Shown here: positions 34,558 through 43,204 of the stretch, piece after piece
Position numbering within the stretch: the stretch's first letter is position 1
Layout of the letters: every line of letters begins with the position of its first letter
Assembly (NCBI GenBank): GCA_013298075.1
Contig: JAAFJG010000040.1
Location: 1 to 43,204, forward strand
Source: Cytophagales bacterium
GTDB lineage: Bacteria; Bacteroidota; Bacteroidia; Cytophagales; Microscillaceae
Direction of reading: 5' to 3'
Length of the DNA: 43,204 bases
Notes under the pieces: generated by a model
Seen by the model: the letters and a program-made list of their open reading frames with translations, nothing else
Database searches by the model: none
Told to the model about the DNA's origin: nothing
Made by a program: the position numbers and the translations under genes

Positions 34558-35985
34558 ATGAAAAATCAAAATATTTATCAAGAAATTCAAGAAAAAAAGG
34601 ATTTTCTTGCGCTTTATCAAGAAGCAAACGAGGCTTTTGAGCCTGTTCCTTATGCTGTTGAAAAAAGAGTAATTTATAACATTGCCAAAAATTTTTCAAA
34701 TGTTTATCACGCTTTTTCCTTTGGAACTGCTTTGATTTCTATGTTTTTGTTGGCATCAATTTTTTCTTCTTTTGATATAACACAAATATTTTCTCAAAAG
34801 TTTAATTTTCACACAATTTTTTTATTGTGTTTATTTGTATTTTGTGCTGCGATTATGACCTATTTATTGTTTAGTTTGGAATGGGCAAAAAAACATTATT
34901 CTGATTTTATTTTTAAAAATATTGCCGAAAAAATCAAAAATAAAAGCCAAGAAATTTTTTATTTATTGGCTTTATCCTTAGTTTCTATCATTACAAGCGT
35001 GTTAGGTGGAGCCGCTCTCACGCATATATCCGCAGACAAAACGCATCTTATCACACAAAATTACAAACAAAATTCGGATAGTTTACATCATTTTTTCGAG
35101 AAAAAAATAGCCCCAATTGAACAAAGTATTGTTCGTTTAGAAAGTTTACAAAACGTAGAAATTAGACGTTGGGGACTTACTTCTGAAGAAATGCAACAAC
35201 TTAATACACTAAAAAAAGAAAAAACTGAACTCAATACACAAAAAAATATGCAATTAAATCACCTCAATAAAAAAAATAATCAAACACTTTCAAACAATGA
35301 TTTGTGGGCAGGAATATATATGTTGATTGCAGGAATTGTGATTTTGTTTTTGGAATTATTGAATTTGTATGCGTATAAAATCAAATTTAGTTATTTGGCA
35401 AGAGTGAAATTAGAAGGAAAAACGCTTGATTTATTGGAGGAAAAAGAAACGAAAAAAACGGCTGGCTTCTCCCCCACTCCACTCGCAAATCTATATAATC
35501 AAACAAAAACGGCTGGCGTTCAGACACATAATAACGTTCAAAGCGTTCAAAATGAACGTACATTCGAACAAATGAACGAAAATGAACGTACTTATGAACA
35601 GAAAAATGAACAAATGAACGAAAATGAACGTACATTTCAGCAAAAAAATCAAAATGAACGTACATTTCAGCGAAAAATGAACGAAAATGAACAAAAAAAT
35701 GAACAGGTAAACGAAAATGAACACTTGGGTTTTAATTATAAACACACAAAAGAAGTCAATAATAGCGTTCATATTGTCAATATGAACAATTTGAACGTAG
35801 ATGATGCTCGAAAAATCAGGGAACAATTATTGAAAGAAAAATGGAAATGTACGGAAAATGAATTGTTAAACGCATACAAAATAAACAAAATAAAAAGCGT
35901 GTCAGAAGGACAAACGATGTCAAATATGAGCAGAGGAAAAGTGGCAAACATTAGAAAAAAAGCGTTGATGTTAAACGTTTCTTAA
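34558..35985 (+). CDS. Four-helix membrane protein with repeat-rich cytoplasmic tail
   Basis: A 475-residue protein. Transmembrane helices lie at ~58-78, ~85-108, ~134-155 and ~251-275 (LWAGIYMLIAGIVILFLELLNL). Between helices 3 and 4 is a ~90-residue helical charged loop. Residues ~330-385 are an imperfect repeat of NENERTFEQKNEQ type. The last ~70 residues (DDARKIREQLLKEKW...KVANIRKKAL) look like a small helical, possibly DNA-binding, domain. No family recognised. It could be a membrane-tethered replication or segregation factor, given the neighbouring primase and the repeats in its DNA, but this is inference. Transcribed from the module 5 promoter. Confidence 0.75.
   Translation: MKNQNIYQEIQEKKDFLALYQEANEAFEPVPYAVEKRVIYNIAKNFSNVYHAFSFGTALISMFLLASIFSSFDITQIFSQKFNFHTIFLLCLFVFCAAIMTYLLFSLEWAKKHYSDFIFKNIAEKIKNKSQEIFYLLALSLVSIITSVLGGAALTHISADKTHLITQNYKQNSDSLHHFFEKKIAPIEQSIVRLESLQNVEIRRWGLTSEEMQQLNTLKKEKTELNTQKNMQLNHLNKKNNQTLSNNDLWAGIYMLIAGIVILFLELLNLYAYKIKFSYLARVKLEGKTLDLLEEKETKKTAGFSPTPLANLYNQTKTAGVQTHNNVQSVQNERTFEQMNENERTYEQKNEQMNENERTFQQKNQNERTFQRKMNENEQKNEQVNENEHLGFNYKHTKEVNNSVHIVNMNNLNVDDARKIREQLLKEKWKCTENELLNAYKINKIKSVSEGQTMSNMSRGKVANIRKKALMLNVS
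35540..35667. repeat. Cluster of GTTCA/TGAACG repeats inside the membrane-protein gene
   Basis: AATGAACGTAC occurs at 35551, 35581, 35623 and 35653 (spacings 30, 42, 30). A perfect dyad CGTTCA-AAA-TGAACG lies at ~35544-35558, and many single TGAAC units lie around it. All are in frame as NER(T). Either protein-level repeat expansion or iteron-like DNA sites. Confidence 0.6.
35767..35787. repeat. Perfect dyad GTTCATATT-GTC-AATATGAAC
   Basis: A 9+3+9 inverted repeat within coding DNA, using the same GTTCA/TGAAC half-site as the cluster ~100 bp upstream. Confidence 0.7.
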
Positions 35986-36081
35986 ATCCGCTAAATCCGC
36001 GTTATCCGTGTGCTAAAAAAAATAGAGAATAGGAGGGAGGCAAATCGCAAAAAAAAATAATTTCTAAGTCTCAAATTTTTT

Positions 36082-36113
36082 TTTGCATATTAAAATTTTT
36101 TCTATTATCTTTG
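36082..36113 (+). promoter_or_regulatory. Promoter of the truncated primase copy
   Basis: -33 TTTG (36082-36085), 20-bp spacer, -7 TATCTTTG (36106-36113): full Bacteroidota match. Duplicated at 36909-36940. Confidence 0.7.
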
Positions 36114-36182
36114 CAACGTCTTTTTAATTTTAGTTTTTATACGATATGTAATAGAAATAATAGAGAGAGGTCGAATAAAAAA

Positions 36183-36201
36183 AGGGCTTTTAAAAAGCCC
36201 T
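36183..36201 (+). promoter_or_regulatory. Leader hairpin
   Basis: AGGGCTTTT-A-AAAAGCCCT forms a compact hairpin ~65 bases into the long leader; repeated at 37010-37028. A second dyad ACGTTT-T-AAACGT lies at 36428-36440, close to the start codon. The ~370-base untranslated leader is unusually long for this organism and may be regulatory. Confidence 0.5.
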
Positions 36202-36484
36202 GTCAATTTCTTAAGAGGAAATATTTTTTATATAAGCAGACCCCAACAAATTTTCTTGGACTTTTGAATTTCACAAGTTCTTTTAAAATTACCAGTTTTA
36301 AAAGAATAAAGATGGGATTTCATTTCTTTTTTTGTAGTACAAAATTAGAGGTTAAAATTCTGTTTTCCAAATATTTTGACAATTTTTTTGTTAAATTTTT
36401 TATTGTGTTTTTTAAAAGTGCCAAGAAACGTTTTAAACGTGTTTTTTTAACTTTTAACGTGTGTCTCAATACACAAAAATAACC

Positions 36485-37309
36485 ATGAAAATAAAAAATT
36501 TTACAGAATTATCAAAAATTTTGTTCGAAAATAGCAACGCAATTTTACATGATTTAGTAGAAAAACACACTACTATTCGCAATCATAGATTTAAAGCTTT
36601 TTGGAGAAATAGTCCAGATTTTAACTGTGCTATCAAAGGCAATTTTATCAGAGACTTTTCGCATCAAGTCAATTATAATATTATTTCGTTTGCTAAACAA
36701 ATATTGCAAATTGAAAATCCAACCAAAACTTTAGCTGAAATTTATTTTCCGCATCAAATCGAATATATTTTTGATAAAAATGAGGATACAAATCTTGATT
36801 CGAATCAAAATAAAAGCACTGATTTTAAAATTAATATTCCTGTGGTAGAATATAAAGAAAAAGAATCAACAGAAAAAAAAGGTTTGATTGATAAAAAAAT
36901 ATTTTATTTTTGCATATTAAAATTTTTTCTATTATCTTTGCAACGTCTTTTTAATTTTAGTTTTTATACGATATGTAATAGAAATAATAGAGAGAGGTCG
37001 AATAAAAAAAGGGCTTTTAAAAAGCCCTGTCAATTTCTTAAGAGGAAATATTTTTTATATAAGCAGACCCCAACAAATTTTCTTGGACTTTTGAATTTCA
37101 CAAGTTCTTTTAAAATTACCAGTTTTAAAAGAATAAAGATGGGATTTCATTTCTTTTTTTGTAGTACAAAATTAGAGGTTAAAATTCTGTTTTCCAAATA
37201 TTTTGACAATTTTTTTGTTAAATTTTTTATTGTGTTTTTTAAAAGTGCCAAGAAACGTTTTAAACGTGTTTTTTTAACTTTTAACGTGTGTCTCAATACA
37301 CAAAAATAA
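36485..37309 (+). pseudogene. Truncated N-terminal copy of the primase-helicase
   Basis: From the ATG at 36485 the first ~140 codons match the N-terminal domain of the full gene downstream. At 36906 the frame runs into the duplicated leader and continues for ~135 Lys/Phe-rich non-homologous codons to 37309. It lacks Toprim and helicase domains. It may still give a small N-terminal-domain protein with a possible dominant or regulatory effect, but is most simply a by-product of tandem duplication. Confidence 0.8.
36909..36940 (+). promoter_or_regulatory. Promoter of the full primase-helicase gene
   Basis: Second copy of the TTTG-N20-TATCTTTG promoter, located inside the truncated copy, ~372 bases before the ATG at 37312. 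Confidence 0.7.
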
Positions 37310-37311
37310 CC

Positions 37312-40300
37312 ATGAAAATAAAAAATTTTACAGAATTATCAAAAATTTTGTTCGAAAATAGCAACGCAATTTTACATGATTTAGTAGAAAAACACACTAC
37401 TATTCGCAATCATAGATTTAAAGCTTTTTGGAGAAATAGTCCAGATTTTAACTGTGCTATCAAAGGCAATTTTATCAGAGACTTTTCGCATCAAGTCAAT
37501 TATAATATTATTTCGTTTTCTAGAGAAATACTAAGAATCGAAAATCCACTCAAAACTTTAGCTGAAATTTATTTTCCGCATCAAATCGAATATATTTTTG
37601 ATAAAAATGAGGATACAAATCTTGATTCGAATCAAAATAAAAGCACTGATTTTAAAATTAATATTCCTGTGGTGGAATATAAAGAAAAAGAATCAACAGA
37701 AAAAAAAGGTTTGATTGATAAAAAAATATTTTCAAATCATCAAAAAACATATTTTCATACTTTTTGTCAAAACTTAAATATTGCTTCTTCACATCTCGAA
37801 AAATGGAATGTGGGAACAGAATTATCAAAATATAACGACACAGATTATACTGTTTTTGTGTATGAAAATTTGGACAATGAAAATACTTTTGCTAAATTTA
37901 TCAAATATAATCAAAATGGTAATCGACAAAAAAATAATTTTAGTCTAAAAGCGTACAAAGAAAAAGGCTTTTATTTTGAAAAATGTTTTTTTGGAGAGCA
38001 TTTAATCGATTTTAATTTGCCTTTTATCTTTGTAGAATCTGAAAAAAGTGCAGTAATTGCCTCTTGGTTTTATCCTCAATATAATTTTTTGGCAACTGGT
38101 GGGGCAAATGGTATTACAAATAACAATTTTAATCATTTTTTAGACCGCATAAAAAGTAAAAATATTGATATTGAAACTTGTGAATTTTACTATTTTGCTG
38201 ATGATGATAGTGCAGGAAAAGGTACTCCAAACGCCAAAAATAAGACAGAAAATAAATTATTTTCTTTTTTAAATACGATTAATTGTGTATTTATTGACAT
38301 CAATAAAGAAAAAATATCAACGCAAAAAGGTTTCGATATTGCTGATTATTGTATTGATTTTTATGAAAATAATCAAAAAAATGTAGAAAATATAGAAAAT
38401 TTTATTCAAAAAAAGTATTATTTTCAGCCTTTTATCAAAAAAAATGAGGCGTATCATATCAAAATAAACGAAAAAATAAGTGAAATAAAAAACGAAATCA
38501 TAGAATTTATTAGTCATAATCCATTTACTATTCTCGAATCTTGTGCGGGTTCGGGCAAAACTTTTACGTTTTTAAAAGATATTTTACCCCATTTTAAAAA
38601 CTCTTTTTTTGCTGTTCCACAAACTATTCAAGCAAAACAAATAGAAAAAGAATATAATTTGATAACGGCTTATGGTGATAAAATCATCGATGAAGAATAT
38701 TTAGGACAATCTATTAAAGTGGCTACTTATGATAAATTAGGAACAATTTCTGACAATATTTTAGAAAATATTGATATAATTGTGATTGATGAAAGCCATT
38801 TATTGACTGATGCTTTTGAATATAGAGCCAAAACTATCAATGAATTACAAAAAATTATTCATTTTGCGAAAGAAAAAAATATTAAAATCGTGTTTTTGAG
38901 TGCTACGCCTGACGCGAATTTTAGTTATTTAGATAATGATTTTATCAGCTTAAAAGTCAATCAATCTACCCAACAACAAATCAATTTAACTTCTTATATA
39001 TATGAAAAAAACGCCTTAGATTCTTTGTTATCCATTTTATTGTCCGAAAATTGGCAAGATAATCAATGCAGAGTTATCAGAATAGATAACAAACAAAATG
39101 CGATGATTGTTATCAATGAATTAATTAAACGTGGGATTCTTCAAGAATCTGAAACAGATTTCGTTTTTGCAGACAAACGAAAAAACTGTGCAACTGAAAC
39201 ACGACTTTCTATTGAGGAAAATAACCTCATTCCTGAGCATAAAAAATTAGTATTTGTAACTAAAATTTTTGATATTGGTATCAATATTTTGAATAAAAAT
39301 ATAAAACCAATCTATTTTTCTTCTAAAAAAGAATTGCCTCGTTCGGTGGTTCAGTTCTTTGCACGCTTTAGAAGTATCGAACATTTAAACGTTTTTTTGT
39401 ATCAAAAAGAACAAAAAACAAGGCAAAAAATTATTTTTGAAGTAGAAAAAAACTTAAAAATGTTGAGTAAAAATGCTGAAAATTTAAAAAATTGTTATGA
39501 AAATATTGATAATTTAGGACTTAAAAAATCAAAAGTTATCAAAAATAATAAAGAAGTTTATAGAGATTTTTTATTATATGATAATAAAAAAATGTTTATA
39601 AATATATTTGAAATATTGGCAAATGTTTCAAAAAAACAATGTTTTTCTTTGTCTAATGAGGATATTGTAAACGAATTAAGTGGTTTAGATAATTATACAA
39701 TCACAAAAGAACCTTTGTCAAAAAATGTTTTATCGGTTGACGATAAAGATAATTTGAAAAAATTAACCCAAGAAATCAAAGAACATAAGAAAAAATGTAT
39801 CCAAAATTTTGCGAATAATTTTGAAAATACAGTAAAAGATATTATCAAAAATTTTGTCAGTGGCAGACAATATGAAAATGATTTTAATACTTTTTTTGAT
39901 GCCAATGAAGAAATTATTCCTATTGCCAAAACCGATAGAGAAGCAGATTTACAAAGTAATTTTGTGAATAAAGTAGTGCAACTTAAAAATTTAGGCATTG
40001 AAAATGACAATCTTTGTGCAAAAATAGTGGCTGAAAATCACAGTCCACAAAAATTTGGTAATGTTATAAGTATTTTAAAAAATCAAAGTAATTATTTTTA
40101 TAGTCAATATGGGCATCAAAATTTATCAAAATTACATTTAAAACAAAAAAATGAAATAGATATTTTGAATAATTTAATGCAAGTTTGCGAAAAAATAAGC
40201 GACGAAAAATCGTTTATTTTTGAAAATGATATTAAAAATATAAGTAATGAAATTTCAATTTTACAACAAAAAAAGAATTTAACAAAGAAAGAGCAGGCTC

Positions 40301-40848
40301 ATTTACAATCGTTGACTAAAAAATTATTGTTTTTGAATGATTGTCATCATTATATTGAAATTGATGTTTTTTTAGATACGATTTTCAAAAAATTGGGCGA
40401 TAAAAAAGGAAATCTACACAAAAAAAATCTTTTATCTCAAATAGAAACTTTATTTTGTATTTCGAGAAAAAAAGTAAGAATCAAGACAAAAAATAAAGAT
40501 TTTTCGAAAACAATGATTAAAATTGAACGTAAAAAAACTTTATTAGAAAGTTTATCATTGATAAATTTATCTGATTATGAAGCAGAAAGTTTTATTGATA
40601 GTCTAAAAAATCGTATCGAATTTGAAAAAATTGCTTTTGAAAAATTAAATGAAAACGACAAAATTTACACTGAGTTAGGTTATAATTCTATAAAAAACAA
40701 AGGTAACTCAGTACAAAAAAAGGAGATTTTATATGCTAACAAATTATATTCGTTTGAAAATATTCAAGAATTAAATGATTTTTGTGGTTTGCATCATTTT
40801 TCGTATTTTATCAATGCTCAAGAAATGTATGAAATTTGTCCTTTTTAG
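37312..40848 (+). CDS. Toprim primase fused to superfamily 2 helicase
   Basis: A 1178-residue protein from the ATG at 37312. Residues 1-~95 resemble a primase N-terminal domain (FNCAIKGNFIRDFS) without the zinc cysteines. A Toprim-like domain follows: FIFVESEKSAVIA at ~239 with the catalytic Glu, and YYFADDDSAGKG at ~294 with the acidic triplet. The helicase core is Walker A CAGSGKT at ~410, DESH box at ~492, SATPD at ~528 and a motif VI-like QFFARFRS at ~680. The long C-terminal ~450 residues are charged and helical, with no recognised domain. It probably primes and unwinds DNA during replication of this element. No separate Rep initiator was recognised, so it or its partners may also act at the origin. 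Confidence 0.85.
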   Translation: MKIKNFTELSKILFENSNAILHDLVEKHTTIRNHRFKAFWRNSPDFNCAIKGNFIRDFSHQVNYNIISFSREILRIENPLKTLAEIYFPHQIEYIFDKNEDTNLDSNQNKSTDFKINIPVVEYKEKESTEKKGLIDKKIFSNHQKTYFHTFCQNLNIASSHLEKWNVGTELSKYNDTDYTVFVYENLDNENTFAKFIKYNQNGNRQKNNFSLKAYKEKGFYFEKCFFGEHLIDFNLPFIFVESEKSAVIASWFYPQYNFLATGGANGITNNNFNHFLDRIKSKNIDIETCEFYYFADDDSAGKGTPNAKNKTENKLFSFLNTINCVFIDINKEKISTQKGFDIADYCIDFYENNQKNVENIENFIQKKYYFQPFIKKNEAYHIKINEKISEIKNEIIEFISHNPFTILESCAGSGKTFTFLKDILPHFKNSFFAVPQTIQAKQIEKEYNLITAYGDKIIDEEYLGQSIKVATYDKLGTISDNILENIDIIVIDESHLLTDAFEYRAKTINELQKIIHFAKEKNIKIVFLSATPDANFSYLDNDFISLKVNQSTQQQINLTSYIYEKNALDSLLSILLSENWQDNQCRVIRIDNKQNAMIVINELIKRGILQESETDFVFADKRKNCATETRLSIEENNLIPEHKKLVFVTKIFDIGINILNKNIKPIYFSSKKELPRSVVQFFARFRSIEHLNVFLYQKEQKTRQKIIFEVEKNLKMLSKNAENLKNCYENIDNLGLKKSKVIKNNKEVYRDFLLYDNKKMFINIFEILANVSKKQCFSLSNEDIVNELSGLDNYTITKEPLSKNVLSVDDKDNLKKLTQEIKEHKKKCIQNFANNFENTVKDIIKNFVSGRQYENDFNTFFDANEEIIPIAKTDREADLQSNFVNKVVQLKNLGIENDNLCAKIVAENHSPQKFGNVISILKNQSNYFYSQYGHQNLSKLHLKQKNEIDILNNLMQVCEKISDEKSFIFENDIKNISNEISILQQKKNLTKKEQAHLQSLTKKLLFLNDCHHYIEIDVFLDTIFKKLGDKKGNLHKKNLLSQIETLFCISRKKVRIKTKNKDFSKTMIKIERKKTLLESLSLINLSDYEAESFIDSLKNRIEFEKIAFEKLNENDKIYTELGYNSIKNKGNSVQKKEILYANKLYSFENIQELNDFCGLHHFSYFINAQEMYEICPF

Positions 40849-40861
40849 GTAAAAAAATGCT

Positions 40862-40869
40862 TAAATTTG
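40862..40869 (+). promoter_or_regulatory. -7 element upstream of copy D
   Basis: TAAATTTG matches TAnnTTTG, 24 bases before the ATG, in the 45-bp gap after the primase gene; same arrangement as the other family copies. Confidence 0.5.
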
Positions 40870-40893
40870 CAAAAAAATAAAATAATTAAAATG

Positions 40894-42477
40894 ATGAAAA
40901 AGGAATTTAACGACACAGGTGTTTGTATCAAAGACGAACATTTTATGGTGGATACTACGCCAAAAATTGAAAATATTTTTGATTTGATTGAACGTAAAAA
41001 ATATTTTATAATGAATCGTCCGCGCCAATTTGGAAAAACGACTGCTTTATATCGTTTACACAAGGAATTGTTGGTAAAAGATGATTATTTGACGATTTTA
41101 TTGAGTTTTGAAGGAAGTGGTGATGACGTTTTTCAGGATGCTGATATTTTTTGTACTTATTTTGTCAATGTATTTAATCGTAAATTAAAACAATATTATC
41201 CAAATCAACAAATTTTTATCAATCTTAATTTTGAAACCATTGAAAAAGGCTTTGATAAATTATCTTTACAAATTACAGATTTTGTTCAGAAAGTAGAAAA
41301 AAAAGTAGTTGTTTTAATTGATGAAGTGGATAAATCAACAAAAAATCAATTATTTTTACATTTTTTAGGTTTATTGAGAAATAAATATTTGGAGAGAGAT
41401 ACACTTCCTTTTTCAACTTTTCATTCTGTTGTGTTAGTGGGTATTCACGATATAAAAACGATTAAATTAAAATTACGTCCTGATGAAGAGAAGAAATTTA
41501 ATAGTCCTTGGAATATTGCCGTAGATTTTAAAGTGAATATGTTTTTCAATCCTGCAGAAATTTCGACGATGTTATTGCAATACTCAACAGAAAGAAATAT
41601 ACAAATGAATATTCAAAAACTCTCAGAACGTATTTTTTACTATACTTCAGGTTATCCTTTTTTGGTCAGCAAAATGTGTAAAGTAATTGATGAAATTTTA
41701 TTACCCGAAAAAGAAAATCAGACAGAATGGGATTTGGAAGATGTAGAAAATAGTTTTAAATATTTGATAAGAGAAGATTATGTAACGACTATTTTTGATG
41801 ATTTAGCCAAAAATTTAGAAAATAATCGAGAATTATATGAAACAACTAAAGATATTATTTTTAACGGCGCAAAAATTCCTTTTAATTTAAGTGAGCCAAT
41901 GATTTCGCTTGGGCATGTGTATGGAATTTTTGACAAAGATGAAAGATATTGTAAAATTCATAATCGAATTTTTGAACAAAAAATTTATTTACACTTTTTA
42001 GCAACTATGATTCGTTTGCGTGAGTATAATAATTTTAATGATCTTTCTGATGTGTATTCGAGTCCTTATGGCACGTTGGATATGCCTAAAATTTTGCGTA
42101 AATTTCAAGAATTTATGAAAGAAAATTATAGTCAAAGAGATGCAAATTTTATAGAGAGAGAAGGTCGATTGATATTTTTATCATTTTTAAAACCAATTAT
42201 TAATGGACGTGGTTTTGATTTCAAAGAGCCAAACATTGGCGAAGAAAGAAGAATGGATATTGTGATAACTTACACAACCAATATTTATATTTTGGAATTA
42301 AAAATTTGGCGAGGCGAAGCATATCATCAACAAGGTTTAGAGCAATTAAGCGATTATTTAGATACATATAACAAAAAAGAAGGTTTTTTATTGATTTTTA
42401 ATTTTAATCAAAAGAAAGAATTTAAAGAAGAAAATATTGAGTTTGGAGATAAAAGTATCTTAGCTATTTGGGTGTAA
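40894..42477 (+). CDS. AAA-ATPase-like / PD-(D/E)XK protein, copy D
   Basis: A 527-residue family member on the opposite strand to A-C. The start MKKEFNDTGV (40894) matches the family; an ATG directly before it at 40891 is also possible. P-loop NRPRQFGKTT, Walker B VVVLIDEVDK and nuclease RRMDIVITY...LELKIW are all present. The segment ~310-400 is a third version (NLENNRELYETTKDIIFNGAK), different from A/B and C. Its 3' end is 126 bp identical to the left end of the window, and 41455-41581 is identical to the right end. Confidence 0.87.
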   Translation: MKKEFNDTGVCIKDEHFMVDTTPKIENIFDLIERKKYFIMNRPRQFGKTTALYRLHKELLVKDDYLTILLSFEGSGDDVFQDADIFCTYFVNVFNRKLKQYYPNQQIFINLNFETIEKGFDKLSLQITDFVQKVEKKVVVLIDEVDKSTKNQLFLHFLGLLRNKYLERDTLPFSTFHSVVLVGIHDIKTIKLKLRPDEEKKFNSPWNIAVDFKVNMFFNPAEISTMLLQYSTERNIQMNIQKLSERIFYYTSGYPFLVSKMCKVIDEILLPEKENQTEWDLEDVENSFKYLIREDYVTTIFDDLAKNLENNRELYETTKDIIFNGAKIPFNLSEPMISLGHVYGIFDKDERYCKIHNRIFEQKIYLHFLATMIRLREYNNFNDLSDVYSSPYGTLDMPKILRKFQEFMKENYSQRDANFIEREGRLIFLSFLKPIINGRGFDFKEPNIGEERRMDIVITYTTNIYILELKIWRGEAYHQQGLEQLSDYLDTYNKKEGFLLIFNFNQKKEFKEENIEFGDKSILAIWV

Positions 42478-42483
42478 AATGAT

Positions 42484-42491
42484 TATATTTG
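42484..42491 (+). promoter_or_regulatory. -7 element upstream of copy E
   Basis: TATATTTG, 25 bases before the ATG at 42517, same octamer as for copies A-C. Confidence 0.55.
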
Positions 42492-42516
42492 CAAAAAAAA
42501 TAAAATAATTAAAATT

Positions 42517-43204
42517 ATGAAAAAAAGATTTAACGACACAGGTGTTTGTATCAAAGACGAACATTTTATGGTGAACACAACTCCAAAAATTGATAAAATT
42601 TTTGAGATGATAGAGTATAGGGACTATTTTATAATGAATCGTCCACGTCAATTTGGTAAAACGACTTCTTTGTATCGTATATATAAAGAGTTATTAACCA
42701 AAGATGATTATTTGACAATTTTATTGAGTTTTGAAGGAAGTAGTGATAAAATTTTTGAAGATGCTGATAAATTTTGTTTTCACTTTGTAGCAATGTTTAA
42801 TCGTGAGTTGAAATTAAGTTACCCTAATCAGCAAATTTTTATTGACCAAAATTTTGAAACTACTGAAATAGATTTTGCAAAACTATCTTTACAAATTACT
42901 GATTTTGTCCAAAAAGTAGGAAAAAAAGTAGTTGTTTTGATTGATGAAGTAGATAAATCAACTAACAATCAATTATTTTTACATTTTTTAGGGTTGTTGC
43001 GTGATAAATATTTAAAACGAGATTTAAGTACACAATTAACTTTTCATTCAGTTGTGTTAGTTGGGATTCACGACATCAAAACGATTAAATTAAAATTACG
43101 TCCTGATGAAGAGAAGAAATTTAATAGTCCTTGGAATATTGCCGTAGATTTTAAAGTGAATATGTTTTTCAATCCTGCAGAAATTTCGACGATGTTATTG
43201 CAAT
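42517..43204 (+). CDS. AAA-ATPase-like / PD-(D/E)XK protein, copy E (5' part, cut by window end)
   Basis: The first 229 codons of a further family member, starting MKKRFNDTGVCIKDEHFMV. P-loop RPRQFGKTT and Walker B VVVLIDEVDK are visible; the nuclease domain lies beyond the window. The last 127 bases (43078-43204) are identical to 41455-41581 in copy D. It could be the 5' part of the same gene whose 3' end opens the window if the molecule is circular. Confidence 0.9.
   Translation, partial: MKKRFNDTGVCIKDEHFMVNTTPKIDKIFEMIEYRDYFIMNRPRQFGKTTSLYRIYKELLTKDDYLTILLSFEGSSDKIFEDADKFCFHFVAMFNRELKLSYPNQQIFIDQNFETTEIDFAKLSLQITDFVQKVGKKVVVLIDEVDKSTNNQLFLHFLGLLRDKYLKRDLSTQLTFHSVVLVGIHDIKTIKLKLRPDEEKKFNSPWNIAVDFKVNMFFNPAEISTMLLQ

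Larger units (their letters stand above)
36080..37732 (+). repeat. 827-bp tandem duplication of primase promoter, leader and 5' coding region
   Basis: Copy 1 (36080-36905) and copy 2 (36907-37732) have a period of 827 bp. They appear identical by eye except for one base near 36846 and about ten substitutions packed into 36691-36724 (protein AKQILQIENPTK versus SREILRIENPLK). The duplicated unit holds a promoter, a ~370-base leader and ~140 codons. Confidence 0.95.

Noticed and set aside
35387..35665. Minus-strand frames opposite the repeat-rich tail of the membrane protein
   Set aside because: Shadows of the TGAACG repeat cluster, with low-complexity His/Phe/Val composition.
36031..36040. 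AGGAGGGAGG, a strong Shine-Dalgarno-like sequence
   Set aside because: No start codon or open frame follows at a suitable distance, and this group of bacteria rarely uses such sites.
36111..36482. 123-codon frame in the primase leader (duplicated)
   Set aside because: Lys/Phe/Arg-rich without domains or start signal; both copies are identical, so no evidence of coding constraint. Treated as leader.
36691..36724. Diversity-generating retroelement signature in the duplicated primase region
   Set aside because: Substitutions are of mixed types rather than confined to template adenines, and no reverse transcriptase gene is present.

Overview
The DNA is very AT-rich. Start codons rarely have a Shine-Dalgarno sequence, and promoters follow the TTTG-N20-TAnnTTTG pattern, which points to Bacteroidota (Flavobacteriia or Cytophagia-like). 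ParA/ParB, a 21-bp direct-repeat array, a Toprim primase-helicase and a bank of small repressors suggest a plasmid or other extrachromosomal/integrative element. Both window ends lie inside near-identical members of one AAA/PD-(D/E)XK gene family, so they look like repeat-induced assembly breaks. A circular replicon is possible but not proven.

Layout. (1) 1-2118: tail of an AAA/PD-(D/E)XK gene, a terminator, a 21-bp iteron-like array, then parB and parA on the minus strand. parB carries five palindromes at exact 33-bp spacing inside its coding sequence. (2) 2205-25000: one minus-strand operon of 14 closely packed genes, with a recognisable promoter at its right end and a terminator at its left end. 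In order of transcription it encodes a SrfB-like actin/Hsp70-fold ATPase, a SrfC-like large P-loop NTPase, a membrane-anchored subtilisin-like protease, a four-helix membrane protein, two paralogous small GTPase-like proteins (one with Lys to Arg in Walker A), and eight membrane-anchored or exported proteins. The last group includes coiled-coil proteins and a 1114-residue protein with repeated beta-sandwich-like modules. It looks like a nucleotide-driven envelope-spanning apparatus of unknown function and is the strongest candidate for an undescribed system. (3) 25078-26016: a secreted leucine-rich-repeat protein. (4) 26402-31395: three tandem AAA/PD-(D/E)XK genes, the middle one a mosaic of its neighbours. 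(5) 31456-34557: five small XRE repressor genes, each with its own rightward promoter whose -33/-7 spacer holds a different operator, separated by 70-bp repeats ending in the same start-codon sequence as the next gene. (6) 34558-40848: a four-helix membrane protein with a repeat-rich tail, then a primase-helicase gene whose promoter, leader and first ~140 codons are tandemly duplicated. (7) 40862-43204: two more AAA/PD-(D/E)XK genes on the plus strand, the last cut by the window end.

How the parts may work together (inference): parAB plus the repeat arrays would handle segregation or replication control, and the primase-helicase would handle replication. The XRE stack would gate expression of the membrane protein at 34558. 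The Srf-type operon and the AAA/nuclease family would be accessory cargo, possibly for envelope interaction or conflict. No tRNA, rRNA, transposase or CRISPR array was seen.
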